Assembly (NCBI GenBank): GCA_934476235.1
Contig: CAKSNL010000007.1
Location: 1-64,000 of the forward strand
DNA from: an uncultured Clostridia bacterium
GTDB taxonomy: Bacteria; Bacillota; Clostridia; CAKSNL01; HGM11501
Length of the DNA stretch: 64,000 bases
Direction: 5' to 3'
Shown here: in pieces, positions 24,760-33,258 of the stretch
Position numbering within the stretch: the first letter of the stretch is position 1
Layout: each line of letters starts with the position of its first letter
The notes under the pieces: generated by a model
Seen by the model: the letters and a program-made list of their open reading frames with translations, nothing else
Told to the model about the DNA's origin: nothing
Databases searched by the model: none
Program-made: the position numbers and the translations under genes

Positions 24760-25621
24760 CGTTATCGGCTTGAGATTCAAGCCTGTGGGAAAAATATATT
24801 TCTTCGACCCGTGCGGCGAGGAATTTAACGCGGGCGACGCGGCGGTCGTTGAAACCGCGCGCGGCGTCGAGTGCGGCTTCGTGGCGCAGAAAAATCACGA
24901 CGTTTTGCCGGAGCAGGTGGTTCAGCCATTAAAAAAGGTCATCCGAAAGGCGAACGCGGACGATTTAAAAAAGCTTGAAACAAACGCCCGCCGCGAAAAA
25001 GAGGCTTTCAAGGTGTGCAGTCAGAAGATTGCCGAGCACGGGCTTGAAATGAGGCTTGTTGACGTTGAGTGCGCGTTTGACGGGACCAATCTTTTGTTCT
25101 ACTTCACGGCGGACGGGAGAATTGACTTCCGCGAGCTTGTAAAGGACCTTGCCGGGATCTTCAGAACGAGGATCGAGCTCCGCCAGATCGGCGTGCGCGA
25201 CGAGGCAAAGATGATCGGCGGTCTCGGCATCTGCGGAAGAACGCTCTGCTGCCACGGATATTTGGACTCGTTCGTTCCGGTGTCAATCAAAATGGCGAAG
25301 GAACAGGGGCTTTCTTTAAACCCCACCAAGATATCGGGAAGCTGCGGCAGACTCATGTGCTGCTTAAAGTATGAGCAGGAGGCTTACGAGGAATTAAACA
25401 AGCTCTGCCCGAAGGTCGGCGCGCTCGTTGAAACGGCTCAGGGCGAAAAGGGCACGGTTGAGTCCGTCGCTCTTTTGAGAAAGACCGCGACGGTAAAATT
25501 CGAGCGCGGCAACACCTCAGAGCTTCGCGATATCCCGGCAGAGGAGCTTAAGATATTAAGAAACGGCAAGGCGCGCCGCGACAAGGAGTCCGGCGAGGAC
25601 GAGCTTAAAAATTTAGAGTAA
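24752..25621 (+). CDS. ricT: RicT/YaaT, PSP1-domain Fe-S protein
   Basis: 289 residues. PSP1 domain with VIGLRFKPVGKIYFFDP at the start, VECAFDGTNLLFYFTADGRIDFRELVKDLA, RQIGVRDEAKMIGGLGICGR and the cysteine cluster TLCCHGYLD/GSCGRLMCCLKYE. In Bacillus RicT forms a complex with RicA and RicF that carries Fe-S clusters and controls mRNA processing, competence and sporulation. Here it is the last gene of the operon and overlaps holB, the arrangement seen in most Firmicutes. Confidence 0.94.
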   Translation: MINVIGLRFKPVGKIYFFDPCGEEFNAGDAAVVETARGVECGFVAQKNHDVLPEQVVQPLKKVIRKANADDLKKLETNARREKEAFKVCSQKIAEHGLEMRLVDVECAFDGTNLLFYFTADGRIDFRELVKDLAGIFRTRIELRQIGVRDEAKMIGGLGICGRTLCCHGYLDSFVPVSIKMAKEQGLSLNPTKISGSCGRLMCCLKYEQEAYEELNKLCPKVGALVETAQGEKGTVESVALLRKTATVKFERGNTSELRDIPAEELKILRNGKARRDKESGEDELKNLE

Positions 25622-25685
25622 CCGAATTTTAAATATATTCGGGGCGGTTATTCTTCGGCGAAACAAAAAACCGGTGCGGCTAAAG

Positions 25686-25761
25686 GCGGTCCGCGATAAG
25701 AAAGTAATGGTTTTACGAAAAAAGCACTGTAACCTTAAGGTTACAGTGCTTTTATATTTTT
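25686..25761 (+). repeat. 75-bp dispersed element ending in a perfect hairpin, copy 1
   Basis: It shares nearly its whole length with 53901-53975. GGTCCGyGAyAAGAAAGTA is followed by GGTTTTrCG and an A tract, then the 30-nt palindrome AAGCACTGTAACC-TTAA-GGTTACAGTGCTT (25722-25751) and TTTATATTTT. The palindrome works as a terminator after ricT. Conservation of the 36 nt before it goes beyond what a terminator needs. Confidence 0.75.
25722..25757 (+). terminator. Terminator after the obg-ricT operon
   Basis: A 13-bp perfect stem with a TTAA loop followed by TTATATTTTT. It is symmetrical and could work on both strands. Confidence 0.85.
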
Positions 25762-26095
25762 GCACCCGCTTTCGTCCGTGCTCCGTAGGGGCGATTCATG
25801 AATCGCCCGCCGGGTGTGCGCATATTTTCCACGATACTCCCGAAAAATCCTCCCTTCGCCTTCGGCTCTTCCCTCCTTTAGCTCTTGAGGGCTTTAAAGG
25901 CTCCCTTGCTAAAGGCGTGGCGGAAAAAGACAACAATGGCTCCCTTGCTAAAGGGAGCTGGGTTTTGCAAAGCAAAACTCTGAGGGATTTTTCGGCGCAC
26001 CCACGCATTTTACGCACCCACCCCGGGTCGCCAAGGATGTGAGCCCCCTACGTTTTTCGTGTGCGTGGTTAACGCACCCGTATGAGATGACATCC
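25762..26095. repeat. Modular hairpin repeat, copy D
   Basis: GTAGGGG-CGATTCATGAATCG-CCCGCC (near 25787-25812) is followed by CTCCCGAAAAATCCTCCC, CTCCTTTAGCTCTTGAGGGC, GGCTCCCTTGCTAAAGG, a truncated GGAAAAAGACAAC module, CTCCCTTGCTAAAGGGAG, TTTTGCAAAGCAAAA and GAGGGATTTTTCGGCGCACCCACGC. The internal hairpin after GACAAC is replaced by a GGCTCC module, which shows the modules are exchangeable. Confidence 0.85.
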
Positions 26096-26108
26096 CCGAA
26101 AAACAAAT

Positions 26109-26141
26109 ACAAAAGCTCTGTAATCACTACAGAGCTTTTGT
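26109..26141 (-). terminator. Terminator of the XRE-acyl-CoA synthetase operon
   Basis: ACAAAAGCTCTGTA and TACAGAGCTTTTGT pair perfectly around a 5-nt loop. Minus-strand tail ATTTGTTTTT. Confidence 0.8.
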
Positions 26142-26188
26142 AAATTCGCAGTGCCGATTCAATTTCGCGTCCATTACGCCGAACGCTC

Positions 26189-27853
26189 TTACTTTGCGTT
26201 CTTTTCGCTCTCGCGCCTTAACTCGGCGCGCTTTATCTTTCCGCCCAGAGTTTTCGGAAGCTCGGAAACAAACTCCACGATACGGGGATACTTATAAGGC
26301 GCGGTCGCGTGTTTAACGTGATTCTGAAGCTCGCGCACCAGCTCGTCCGACGGGCGGTAACCCTTCGTGAGAACGACCGTTGCCTTAACGACCTGCCCTC
26401 TCACAGGGTCTGGCGCCGCGGTGATGGCGCACTCCAATACCGCCGGATGCTCGATGAGCGCGCTCTCGACCTCAAATGGTCCGATACGGTAGCCGGAGCA
26501 CTTTATAACATCGTCGTGCCTGCCGACGAACCAGTAATAACCGTTATTGTCGCGCCACGCAACGTCCTTTAAGTTATAGTCGCCGCCCGCAAGAGCCTTG
26601 TCCGTTTCCTCGGGGTTCTTGTAATATCCCACGAAAAGCCCGACAGGCGGATTTTTAATAACGTCCTTTATGACGATTTCGCCCTCTTCACCGTTTTCGC
26701 AGTCCTCGCCGTCGGAATTGATCAAGTGAATGTCATATATCGGTGAGGGCTTTCCCATCGCCCCGGGAATGGGGCTAAACCACGGAAAGTCCGCCAGGAG
26801 CACTGTCCCCTCGGACTGACCGAAGCCGGTGTGAATTTTCCCGCCGGTCAGCTTTTCCCAGCGGTTGAACACCTCGGGATTTAACGGCTCGCCCGCCGTG
26901 CACCAGTGCTCAATGGACGAAAGGTCGTACGACGCGACGTCCTCCTGAAGCATGAAGCGGTACATCGTCGGCGGAGCGCAGAAGGTCGTGAGCCTGTATT
27001 TTTCCATAACGGAAAGAAGGTTTTTCGGCACGAACTTTTTCATGTCATAGCAGAAAACCGTCGCCCCGCATATCCACTGCCCGTATATTTTGCCCCAGCC
27101 GAACTTTGCCCAGCCGGAGTCCGACACGCTCATGTGAAGCATGTTTTCGCGCACGCACTGCCAGTATTTCGCCGTCACGATATGCCCCAGAGGGTGCCAG
27201 TAGTTATGCATGACCATTTTGGGCATGCCCGTCGTTCCGGAGGTGAAATATATCTGCATGATGTCGCGCCCGCCCGCAGAACCGGGCGTTCTTAAAAACA
27301 CGTCGGAGCACTTTTCGACCTCCGCGTTAAAGTCCTCCCACCCGTCGCGGCGGACGTTGTCTACAAGTGCGTAGAGCTTAACCCCCGGCATTTCGGGCTT
27401 TGACGCCTCGACCTGGCTTATAACGTACTCATCGTCAACGCAGACTATCGCGGAAACGCCCGCGGCGTTCGCCCTGTATGTAATGTCCTTTTTCGTGAGC
27501 TGGAGCGTGCCCGGAATGAAGGTAACGCCGAGCTTCATCAGCCCGACCGCGGCAACATAATATTCCCAGCGGCGGCGAAGGATTAACATGGCGACGTCGC
27601 CTTTTTTAAGCCCTTTTTCCTTAAAGAAGTTTGCCGCCTTTGCGGAAAGCCTTTTCATGTCGGCAAACGTGAAGCATTTTTCCTCTCCGTCATCGTCGCA
27701 CCACAAAAGCGCGCGGTTGTCGCCCTTTTCCTCTGCCCAGCCGTCCACAATATCAAACCCGAAATTGAAGTTATCGGGCGTTTTTACCCTGTAATTTTCC
27801 TTAAAGTCCTCGTAGGACGAAAAATCAATTCTGTCTAAATATTTTGAAAGCAT
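26189..27853 (-). CDS. AMP-dependent acyl-CoA synthetase (medium-chain/acetyl-CoA synthetase-like)
   Basis: 554 residues. Adenylation motifs: YFTSGTTGMPKMVMH near 205, GFGQSEGT, VAWRDNNGYYWFVGRHDDVIKCSGYRIGPFEVESAL, and the C-terminal lysine in LPKTLGGKIKRAEL. It activates a carboxylic acid with ATP and CoA. The overall look is of the ACSM/medium-chain group. The acid is unknown. It follows the XRE-cupin gene by about 10 nt. In related Clostridia such regulator plus ligase pairs occur together, suggesting the regulator senses the same acid or its CoA ester. Confidence 0.88.
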   Translation of the reverse strand: MLSKYLDRIDFSSYEDFKENYRVKTPDNFNFGFDIVDGWAEEKGDNRALLWCDDDGEEKCFTFADMKRLSAKAANFFKEKGLKKGDVAMLILRRRWEYYVAAVGLMKLGVTFIPGTLQLTKKDITYRANAAGVSAIVCVDDEYVISQVEASKPEMPGVKLYALVDNVRRDGWEDFNAEVEKCSDVFLRTPGSAGGRDIMQIYFTSGTTGMPKMVMHNYWHPLGHIVTAKYWQCVRENMLHMSVSDSGWAKFGWGKIYGQWICGATVFCYDMKKFVPKNLLSVMEKYRLTTFCAPPTMYRFMLQEDVASYDLSSIEHWCTAGEPLNPEVFNRWEKLTGGKIHTGFGQSEGTVLLADFPWFSPIPGAMGKPSPIYDIHLINSDGEDCENGEEGEIVIKDVIKNPPVGLFVGYYKNPEETDKALAGGDYNLKDVAWRDNNGYYWFVGRHDDVIKCSGYRIGPFEVESALIEHPAVLECAITAAPDPVRGQVVKATVVLTKGYRPSDELVRELQNHVKHATAPYKYPRIVEFVSELPKTLGGKIKRAELRRESEKNAK

Positions 27854-27863
27854 TTTTATCCTC

Positions 27864-28415
27864 CTACTCGGCGATAACCGTCAAAAATCTCGCCTTTTTC
27901 TCGCCGTGGCAGCGCTGACCGTGCATGTAATTCGGGTCAAAGTAAATCGAATCGCCCTCGTTTAAGATGAGCGATTTACCGTCAAACACGACCTCGACCG
28001 AGCCTTCAAGGACCATGTTGAACTCCTGACCGCGGTGGCAGACAAGCTCCGCCTCCCCGTCCGACGGGTCAAGCGTTACAAGGAGCGGCTGCATGATCTT
28101 TTTACTGTAGCGGAAAGCTAAATCCTCGAAGCGGTAGCCGGGATAGCGCTTGATGTCCTCCCCCTCGCCGCGGCGCACTACCTGGTAATTGTCAAGCCTT
28201 GCGCTCTTTCCGGTGATTATCTCGGCAAAGTCCACCCCGAATTTATTCGCGACGGCGTAGACCGCGCTTATCGGAATATCGTCCCCCACCTCTTCATAGC
28301 GGCGGTAGGTCTCTGTATCTATGCCGAGCTCGGACGAGAGCTCCTCGACCGAGTAGCCGCACGCCTCGCGCAGCCCCTTTAATCTTTCGGCAATTTCATT
28401 GATTTCGTTCATCAT
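27864..28415 (-). CDS. XRE-type HTH regulator with C-terminal cupin
   Basis: 183 residues. Start at ATG 28415 (or the adjacent ATG 28412), with GGGAGGGG just upstream. The HTH at about 10-65 reads RLKGLREACGYSVEELSSELGIDTETYRRYEEV. The cupin barrel at about 110-183 has HRGQEFNMVLEGSVEVVFDGK, LNEGDSIYFDPNYMHGQRC. It likely represses or activates the neighbouring ligase gene in response to a small ligand in the cupin. Confidence 0.88.
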   Translation of the reverse strand: MMNEINEIAERLKGLREACGYSVEELSSELGIDTETYRRYEEVGDDIPISAVYAVANKFGVDFAEIITGKSARLDNYQVVRRGEGEDIKRYPGYRFEDLAFRYSKKIMQPLLVTLDPSDGEAELVCHRGQEFNMVLEGSVEVVFDGKSLILNEGDSIYFDPNYMHGQRCHGEKKARFLTVIAE

Positions 28416-28437
28416 AAAACCCCTCCCGGATTTAATC

Positions 28438-29292
28438 TTAGTCATTTTCTTTTATCATATATTTTTTAACCACGGAAAAACTGTTCATGTCAAGTATCAG
28501 GCACGGGAACGAGAACACCGCCATAAATATGAGGAACAGTAAAAAGGGCCACTGATTGGCAAGCTCCAAAATAATAACCGTCAGAATGACCGAGGCTATC
28601 AGGCAGCCGACGTTCTGAAAAATCTTCACCGCGGTGAGCATGAACGCGTTTTTGTACGCGTCGCGCAGCTTTAACCCAAAAGTTACCAGAATCATATATA
28701 TATAAGGATGCATCAAAATGTAAATAATAAATATAAAAAGCGCGATGTAGGACGCGATGAGCCCCCAGAACGTGCCCGCCGCGCCGTAGGACGCGATATC
28801 CAGGCAGATGACGAAGGTAAATAAAACGTCAATCAGAAAAATGACCGTTCCTTTGCCAAAATTCTTTTTGGTATTCTCCCAAAAATCGCTCCACAAAAAG
28901 GCGTGCTCCTCGCGCGAGTAGTTTCTGAGCACAAAGGAAAGCCCCGCCCTCGGCGCGCCGGAGCCCAAAAGCCCCGTCATCAAAAATCCGAAGCCGACGG
29001 ATAAAACAAGGTGCACCGCCGCTTTAAGCTCCATTATCTGAATTTCCTGCATACCGTCCGCGGCAAGCGCGGCTCCCACCACGTCGCCCGCCCTGCCCAA
29101 AAAGAGCCAGCCGATAACGGTGTAGACGGCGGCTGCGGGAACGGAAAAAAGGAAATACAAAAGATTTAACACCACCATGTCCCAGAACTTTCTTCCGGAA
29201 ACAATAAAATAGCGTATTATCCCGGGCTTTTGCGGTTCGTTTTCGGGAACGCCCGCGCCCGGAGCTTCATAGTCGGGTGAAAAAAAAGACAT
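28438..29292 (-). CDS. DUF624 (YesL-like) membrane protein
   Basis: 284 residues with about six membrane segments. The DUF624 signature is RYFIVSGRKFWDMVVLNLLYFLFSVP and FWENTKKNFGKGTVIFLIDV, with DAYKNAFMLTAVKIFQNV near the C-terminus. AAGGAGG precedes the ATG and a promoter lies at 29315-29343. YesL-like genes are often near carbohydrate ABC systems, but none is here. It ends 22 nt before the regulator start, so one transcript may carry DUF624, regulator and ligase. Confidence 0.85.
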   Translation of the reverse strand: MSFFSPDYEAPGAGVPENEPQKPGIIRYFIVSGRKFWDMVVLNLLYFLFSVPAAAVYTVIGWLFLGRAGDVVGAALAADGMQEIQIMELKAAVHLVLSVGFGFLMTGLLGSGAPRAGLSFVLRNYSREEHAFLWSDFWENTKKNFGKGTVIFLIDVLFTFVICLDIASYGAAGTFWGLIASYIALFIFIIYILMHPYIYMILVTFGLKLRDAYKNAFMLTAVKIFQNVGCLIASVILTVIILELANQWPFLLFLIFMAVFSFPCLILDMNSFSVVKKYMIKEND

Positions 29293-29314
29293 AACTTATC
29301 CTCCTTATTTTATC

Positions 29315-29343
29315 AGTATACCAATTTTCGGACGAAAAAGCAA
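29315..29343 (-). promoter_or_regulatory. Sigma-A promoter of the DUF624 gene
   Basis: Minus strand TTGCTT (29343-29338), 17-nt spacer, TATACT (29320-29315), 22 nt before the start codon. Confidence 0.7.
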
Positions 29344-29478
29344 GCGTCCCGCGTAAAAATTTACCGATTGTTATTAATTTATGTTAAAAATTCGGCTCAT
29401 CCCCCGGCATATTGCCCAAATAGCGTTAAATATATCACAATATAGTCCATTATTTATGACAAACTTTCAAAATAGTAC

Positions 29479-29507
29479 TTGAAAAAAAGAAAAATTTGTT
29501 GTATTAT
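29479..29507 (+). promoter_or_regulatory. Sigma-A promoter of pfkA
   Basis: TTGAAA (29479-29484), 17-nt A-rich spacer, TATTAT (29502-29507). Confidence 0.7.
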
Positions 29508-29552
29508 AGAAGAATATAAAATTGACAAAATATTAACCAAGAGGTGTTATTA

Positions 29553-30740
29553 ATGAGTGAAATCAAAAAAATCGGAATCATGACCGGCGGCGGCGACTGC
29601 AGCGGTCTTAACGCGGTTATCCGCTCCGTGGTTCACACCGCGATAAATAAATACGGTCTTGCCTGCGTCGGAATCAAAAACTGCTACAGAGGAATGTACT
29701 TAGGCGAGAGCCAGATGGTGCCTCTGACGCTTGACACGGTTGACTCCATAATAGGCGACGGCGGAACGATTCTTTACAATTCCAATAAGGACAATTTGTT
29801 CAAATATCCCAGAAGGGACAAAAACGGAATCGTAAAGGGCGAGGACGGCAAGCCGATATACGACAACCTTTCCCAGGTCGCTGTCGACAATGTTAAAAAG
29901 GCGGGGATTGACGCGCTTATAATCATCGGGGGAGACGGAACGCTCACATCCGGCAGAGATTATTCCAGAATGGGTCTTCGCGTTATGGGTGTGCCCAAAA
30001 CGATCGACAACGACTTGAATTCGACCGATCAGACCTTCGGGTTTGACACTGCGGTAAACAGAAACGTTGAGGCGGTTGATTTTCTTAAGACCACAGGAAG
30101 AAGCCACCACAGAGTCATGGTGTTTGAGGTTATGGGGCGTGACGCGGGTCACATCGCTCTGCACACGGGTATCGCGAGCGCGGCGGACGCTATTATTATT
30201 CCCGAGATTCCCTATGACATCGTAAAGATTAAAGACAAGGTTAAAGAGGCGTTAAAGAGCGAGAAGCAGTACGCCGTTGTTGTCGTTGCCGAGGGCGCTC
30301 CCGCTCCGGACGGTAAGGCGGTTACCGCGATTACTCAGGACTTCTCGCCGGACGGCGTTAAGCTCGGCGGTATCGGAAACGTTATCGCAAAGTCTATCGA
30401 GGCAATGTTAAATTCCGAGAGAGACGAAAACGGCTACGCTATAAGCGAAACGATAATGGACGCTGAGTGCAGAAGCTCCGCGCTCGGTCACGTTCAGCGC
30501 GGCGGTCCCACCTCCGCGGCGGACAGAGTGCTCTGCACGAGATACGGCTCGGCTGCGGTTGACCTTTTGATGGCAGGAAACGACAAGCACATGGTTGCGC
30601 TCCGCGACAATAAGATGGTTGCGGTTCCGCTTGAGGTCGTTATCCCGTCGGACGATATTCACGGAAACTTCAAGCCTGTTGACCCGAACGGCGAGCTTGT
30701 AAACCTCGCAAAGACAATGGGCGTTTGCTTCGGCGACTGA
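29553..30740 (+). CDS. pfkA: 6-phosphofructokinase
   Basis: 395 residues. ATG 29553 has AAGAGGTG 6 nt upstream. An upstream GTG is part of that site. Motifs: GIMTGGGDCSGLNAVIRS, IIGGDGTLTSG, GVPKTIDNDL, EVMGRDAGHIALHTG. It phosphorylates fructose-6-phosphate in glycolysis. At the two positions that separate donors, it has Gly (GGDGT, ATP-type) and Lys (PKTIDND, common in PPi-type and in the ATP-using clade with trypanosome PFK). ATP use is therefore more likely, but PPi use is not excluded. It is longer than the 320-residue E. coli type. Confidence 0.93.
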   Translation: MSEIKKIGIMTGGGDCSGLNAVIRSVVHTAINKYGLACVGIKNCYRGMYLGESQMVPLTLDTVDSIIGDGGTILYNSNKDNLFKYPRRDKNGIVKGEDGKPIYDNLSQVAVDNVKKAGIDALIIIGGDGTLTSGRDYSRMGLRVMGVPKTIDNDLNSTDQTFGFDTAVNRNVEAVDFLKTTGRSHHRVMVFEVMGRDAGHIALHTGIASAADAIIIPEIPYDIVKIKDKVKEALKSEKQYAVVVVAEGAPAPDGKAVTAITQDFSPDGVKLGGIGNVIAKSIEAMLNSERDENGYAISETIMDAECRSSALGHVQRGGPTSAADRVLCTRYGSAAVDLLMAGNDKHMVALRDNKMVAVPLEVVIPSDDIHGNFKPVDPNGELVNLAKTMGVCFGD

Positions 30741-30753
30741 TAAATAAAAAAAG

Positions 30754-30788
30754 CAAAAACCGCAGGACTTAAAAGTCCTGCGGTTTTT
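30754..30788 (+). terminator. Terminator of pfkA
   Basis: AAAAACCGCAGGACTT-AAAA-GTCCTGCGGTTTTTTT, a long perfect stem with a T run, 14 nt after the stop codon. Confidence 0.9.
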
Positions 30789-30809
30789 TTGTGCAAAACA
30801 GCTTTCCTG

Positions 30810-31018
30810 TGCCGTGAAGGGCACCTCCGTCTCCTCTCAATGAGAGCGTTTAAAGGCTCCAAAAGCTAAAGGCGTGGCGGAAAAAGACAACAGAGTCTTT
30901 TTCCGCTAGGTGCGAAAAACCGTTCAAGGTTTTGTCGCACGCTCTTAAAACCGCAAAGGCGGTTTTAAGCTGAGCACGGCGGAGCCGGGACTCTGAGGGA
31001 TTTTTCGACGCACCCACT
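30810..31018. repeat. Modular hairpin repeat, copy E (fills 30789-31038)
   Basis: GGCTCCAAAAGCTAAAGGCGTGGC, a GGAAAAAGACAACAGAGTC hairpin, a GTGCGAAAAACC/GGTTTTGTCGCAC hairpin, CTTAAAACCGCAAAGGCGG hairpin, AGCTGAGCACGGCGGAGCC and GAGGGATTTTTCGACGCACCCAC. It lacks the central GTAGGG palindrome. Confidence 0.85.
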
Positions 31019-31038
31019 TTAAGCTAAGTCTTGATTTT

Positions 31039-32547
31039 TTATTTAAAATCAAATCCGTCAACCGTGAGCTGCTCGAATTTAACGTCCTCTTTTTTAAGGC
31101 GCTCGCCGTTCACAAAAACGTTTTCGACAGAGATGCCCGAATACCTGATTTCGGGGAAAAACGAGTAAAAGCACATTTTAATTACCGGCTTTCCGTTATC
31201 CTTGGGAAGCACTTCATCATAATAAACATTGATATTCTTAAATATAACATCGTGTGCCGTGCCGTGGCATCCCGCTTTTCCTATGGATTCATAGTCCGCT
31301 CCCGGTATTCCCCAGAGCTTTTTATTATCCTCGTTCCTGAAAGGCGGGTTTGAAATGTTTATAAGAGTCGGAATTTCAACCTCATTTTCTTTTTCATAGC
31401 GCATATCGTCACTCGACTGGTACACCGCCGGAGTGTCGAACGCGTTAAACTCTATATTGATATCCGTGAATATGATGTCGTGCACGTCCGCGCAGTCGCC
31501 GTTCTGAATGTCTAAAGCAATTCCGCCCGAGCGGAGAATGTCGCAGTTTTTAAACACGATGTTTTTGTATTCGCGGCACGCGGTCTCAAGCCCTATCTCA
31601 AGGCAGCGCCCCCAGTCGCACCAGAGCACGGAGTTCTCAACGCAAATGTTTTCACAGTCCCTTTCGATATAGCGGTCAATGCCCTTTACCGTTACCGTGT
31701 CGTCAAACGAGTGAACGAAGGAATTTACTATTTTCACGTCCTTTGAATTTACGATGTCGATCCCGTCCGTGTTATACCGCCACTGCCCGAAAACCTTGAT
31801 GTTATCCAGCGTCACGCCCTCGCAGCCGAAAAGGTTCACGCACCATATGGCGGAATTTTTCACCGCAATGCCCTCGATATTTAAGTTTTTGCAGTCGTAA
31901 AACTTTAAATTGCCGTTAGTGAACGCTTCGTAGCAGTGAATGTAGACCCGCTCCTCGTTTCCCGAGTCGAGCACGCCGTTTCCGAAAATGCGGATATCCT
32001 CCGCGTTCTCCGCATATATCCAGCCGAAAACGAGCGCGTCCTTGTCTATATAGACCCTGTCGCCGCTTTTTAACGCTATCTTGCCGGGAAAGTGGATTCC
32101 CGGTCCGAAAAAGTGAGTCACCTCTTCTTTTTCGGGCGCGGCTATCAGCTTTGAATTGAATATGTAAAGGCAGTGATGGTATCCGTCCGCCTCCAGAACG
32201 AACTGCCCGTTTTCGCGAAGGGAAAAGCGCACCCTTCCGCCCTCGTCCGAAAACCCGATTTTCTTTGAGTACGGCTTTATGAGTATCTTTTCGTATTTTC
32301 TATTGACGGTGACCTCAAGAGTAACCTCTTCGTCGCTCACGATGTTGACGTACGACGCCTGCTCCGACTGGTCATAAGGTCTCTGAAACCCGGGCCACAC
32401 GCGGTTAAACGGGTACTTTGAGATACGGCAGGTGTAGACCGGGATCTCGCTGCCGTTTACGAAAACACGGTAATCGTCCGATATCGGCTCCACATACTTA
32501 AACTGTGAAAGCGCGTAGTCGTGCTTAAACTCAGAATATGAAAACAT
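31039..32547 (-). CDS. GH28-like right-handed beta-helix glycosidase (polygalacturonase superfamily)
   Basis: 502 residues. The first about 140 residues are beta-sandwich; then a parallel beta-helix with FGWIYAENAEDIRIFGNGVLDS, NSAIWCVNLFGCEGVTLDNIKV, and the GH28-like catalytic strand YNTDGIDIVNSKDVKIVNSFV followed by FDDTVTVKG. The third Asp (DD) is present. The usual G-H-G is replaced by WGRCLEIGLET and no clear R-x-K is seen, so the specificity may differ from polygalacturonase. No signal peptide, so intracellular. The start lies 2 nt after the SGNH stop. Substrate unknown; a plant or mucin oligosaccharide is an inference. Confidence 0.72.
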   Translation of the reverse strand: MFSYSEFKHDYALSQFKYVEPISDDYRVFVNGSEIPVYTCRISKYPFNRVWPGFQRPYDQSEQASYVNIVSDEEVTLEVTVNRKYEKILIKPYSKKIGFSDEGGRVRFSLRENGQFVLEADGYHHCLYIFNSKLIAAPEKEEVTHFFGPGIHFPGKIALKSGDRVYIDKDALVFGWIYAENAEDIRIFGNGVLDSGNEERVYIHCYEAFTNGNLKFYDCKNLNIEGIAVKNSAIWCVNLFGCEGVTLDNIKVFGQWRYNTDGIDIVNSKDVKIVNSFVHSFDDTVTVKGIDRYIERDCENICVENSVLWCDWGRCLEIGLETACREYKNIVFKNCDILRSGGIALDIQNGDCADVHDIIFTDINIEFNAFDTPAVYQSSDDMRYEKENEVEIPTLINISNPPFRNEDNKKLWGIPGADYESIGKAGCHGTAHDVIFKNINVYYDEVLPKDNGKPVIKMCFYSFFPEIRYSGISVENVFVNGERLKKEDVKFEQLTVDGFDFK

Positions 32548-32549
32548 GG

Positions 32550-33245
32550 CTATCCCCTCATCTTTTTAATCTCGTCTAAAACTGCGGGCAGAAGCCTTTT
32601 TGCGATGTTCTCCATGCCCTTGTCGCCGGGGTGCATCGCAACGCCCGCGTGAGCGTACTCGCCGAGCGCCTTCATGTCATCGCGGTCGCCTAAGTCGGTC
32701 ATCGGAACGCATAAAATGCCCTTTTCGCGCGCGACCTCCTCCATGACCTCGGAGCCGATGTGGCGCCAGAACGACGTGGTCAAGATGTATTTTGTCTTTC
32801 CCTCCGGGTCAAAATAGTCCATAAATTTTAAAAGCTCTTTCTTAAAAGCGTCCCTGTCCCAGTTGTCGGGCGGGCAGTTTTCAAGAAAGCGGATTATAGT
32901 TATGTCCGCGCCGAAATTTCTCGCGTCCTCATATATTCCGCGCGCTAAGACGCAGCTTCCCGTCTTATAGTCGCGCTCCCACTCCGCAACGTTGACAACG
33001 CACTTATCCACATCCTCCCCGGCTTCCTTAAGCATGCCGTACAGGCGGTGAACGTAGTCCTTTTCCGGCGCGCTTGCCGCCATTCCGCACGACTTAAACC
33101 AGCCGAGCTCGTCCTTCCTCGCGTGGTAGGTCATTGAGTTTCCGAGGTACATAAGCTTTATGTGCCCGTCCCTCTTTTCGTCGCAGAACACGCATTTTTC
33201 AGTCTGAGCCTTGGAAGGCACCGTGTTTGCTCTTACATCATCCAT
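32550..33245 (-). CDS. SGNH/GDSL-type hydrolase
   Basis: 231 residues. Block I is IKLMYLGNSMTYHARKDELG with the nucleophile serine in GNSM. ITIIRFLENCPPDNW resembles block III with Asn, and VAMHPGDKGMENIA is the block V region with the catalytic His. GGAGG precedes the ATG. Together with the GH28-like enzyme it may remove acetyl groups from a sugar polymer; that is inferred from co-location. Confidence 0.8.
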   Translation of the reverse strand: MDDVRANTVPSKAQTEKCVFCDEKRDGHIKLMYLGNSMTYHARKDELGWFKSCGMAASAPEKDYVHRLYGMLKEAGEDVDKCVVNVAEWERDYKTGSCVLARGIYEDARNFGADITIIRFLENCPPDNWDRDAFKKELLKFMDYFDPEGKTKYILTTSFWRHIGSEVMEEVAREKGILCVPMTDLGDRDDMKALGEYAHAGVAMHPGDKGMENIAKRLLPAVLDEIKKMRG

Positions 33246-33258
33246 TTATTTTTCCTCC

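Noticed and set aside
25622..25685. CCGAAT/ATTCGG hairpin after ricT as the main terminator
   Set aside because: Weak stem with poor T run; the perfect hairpin at 25722-25751 is the better candidate.
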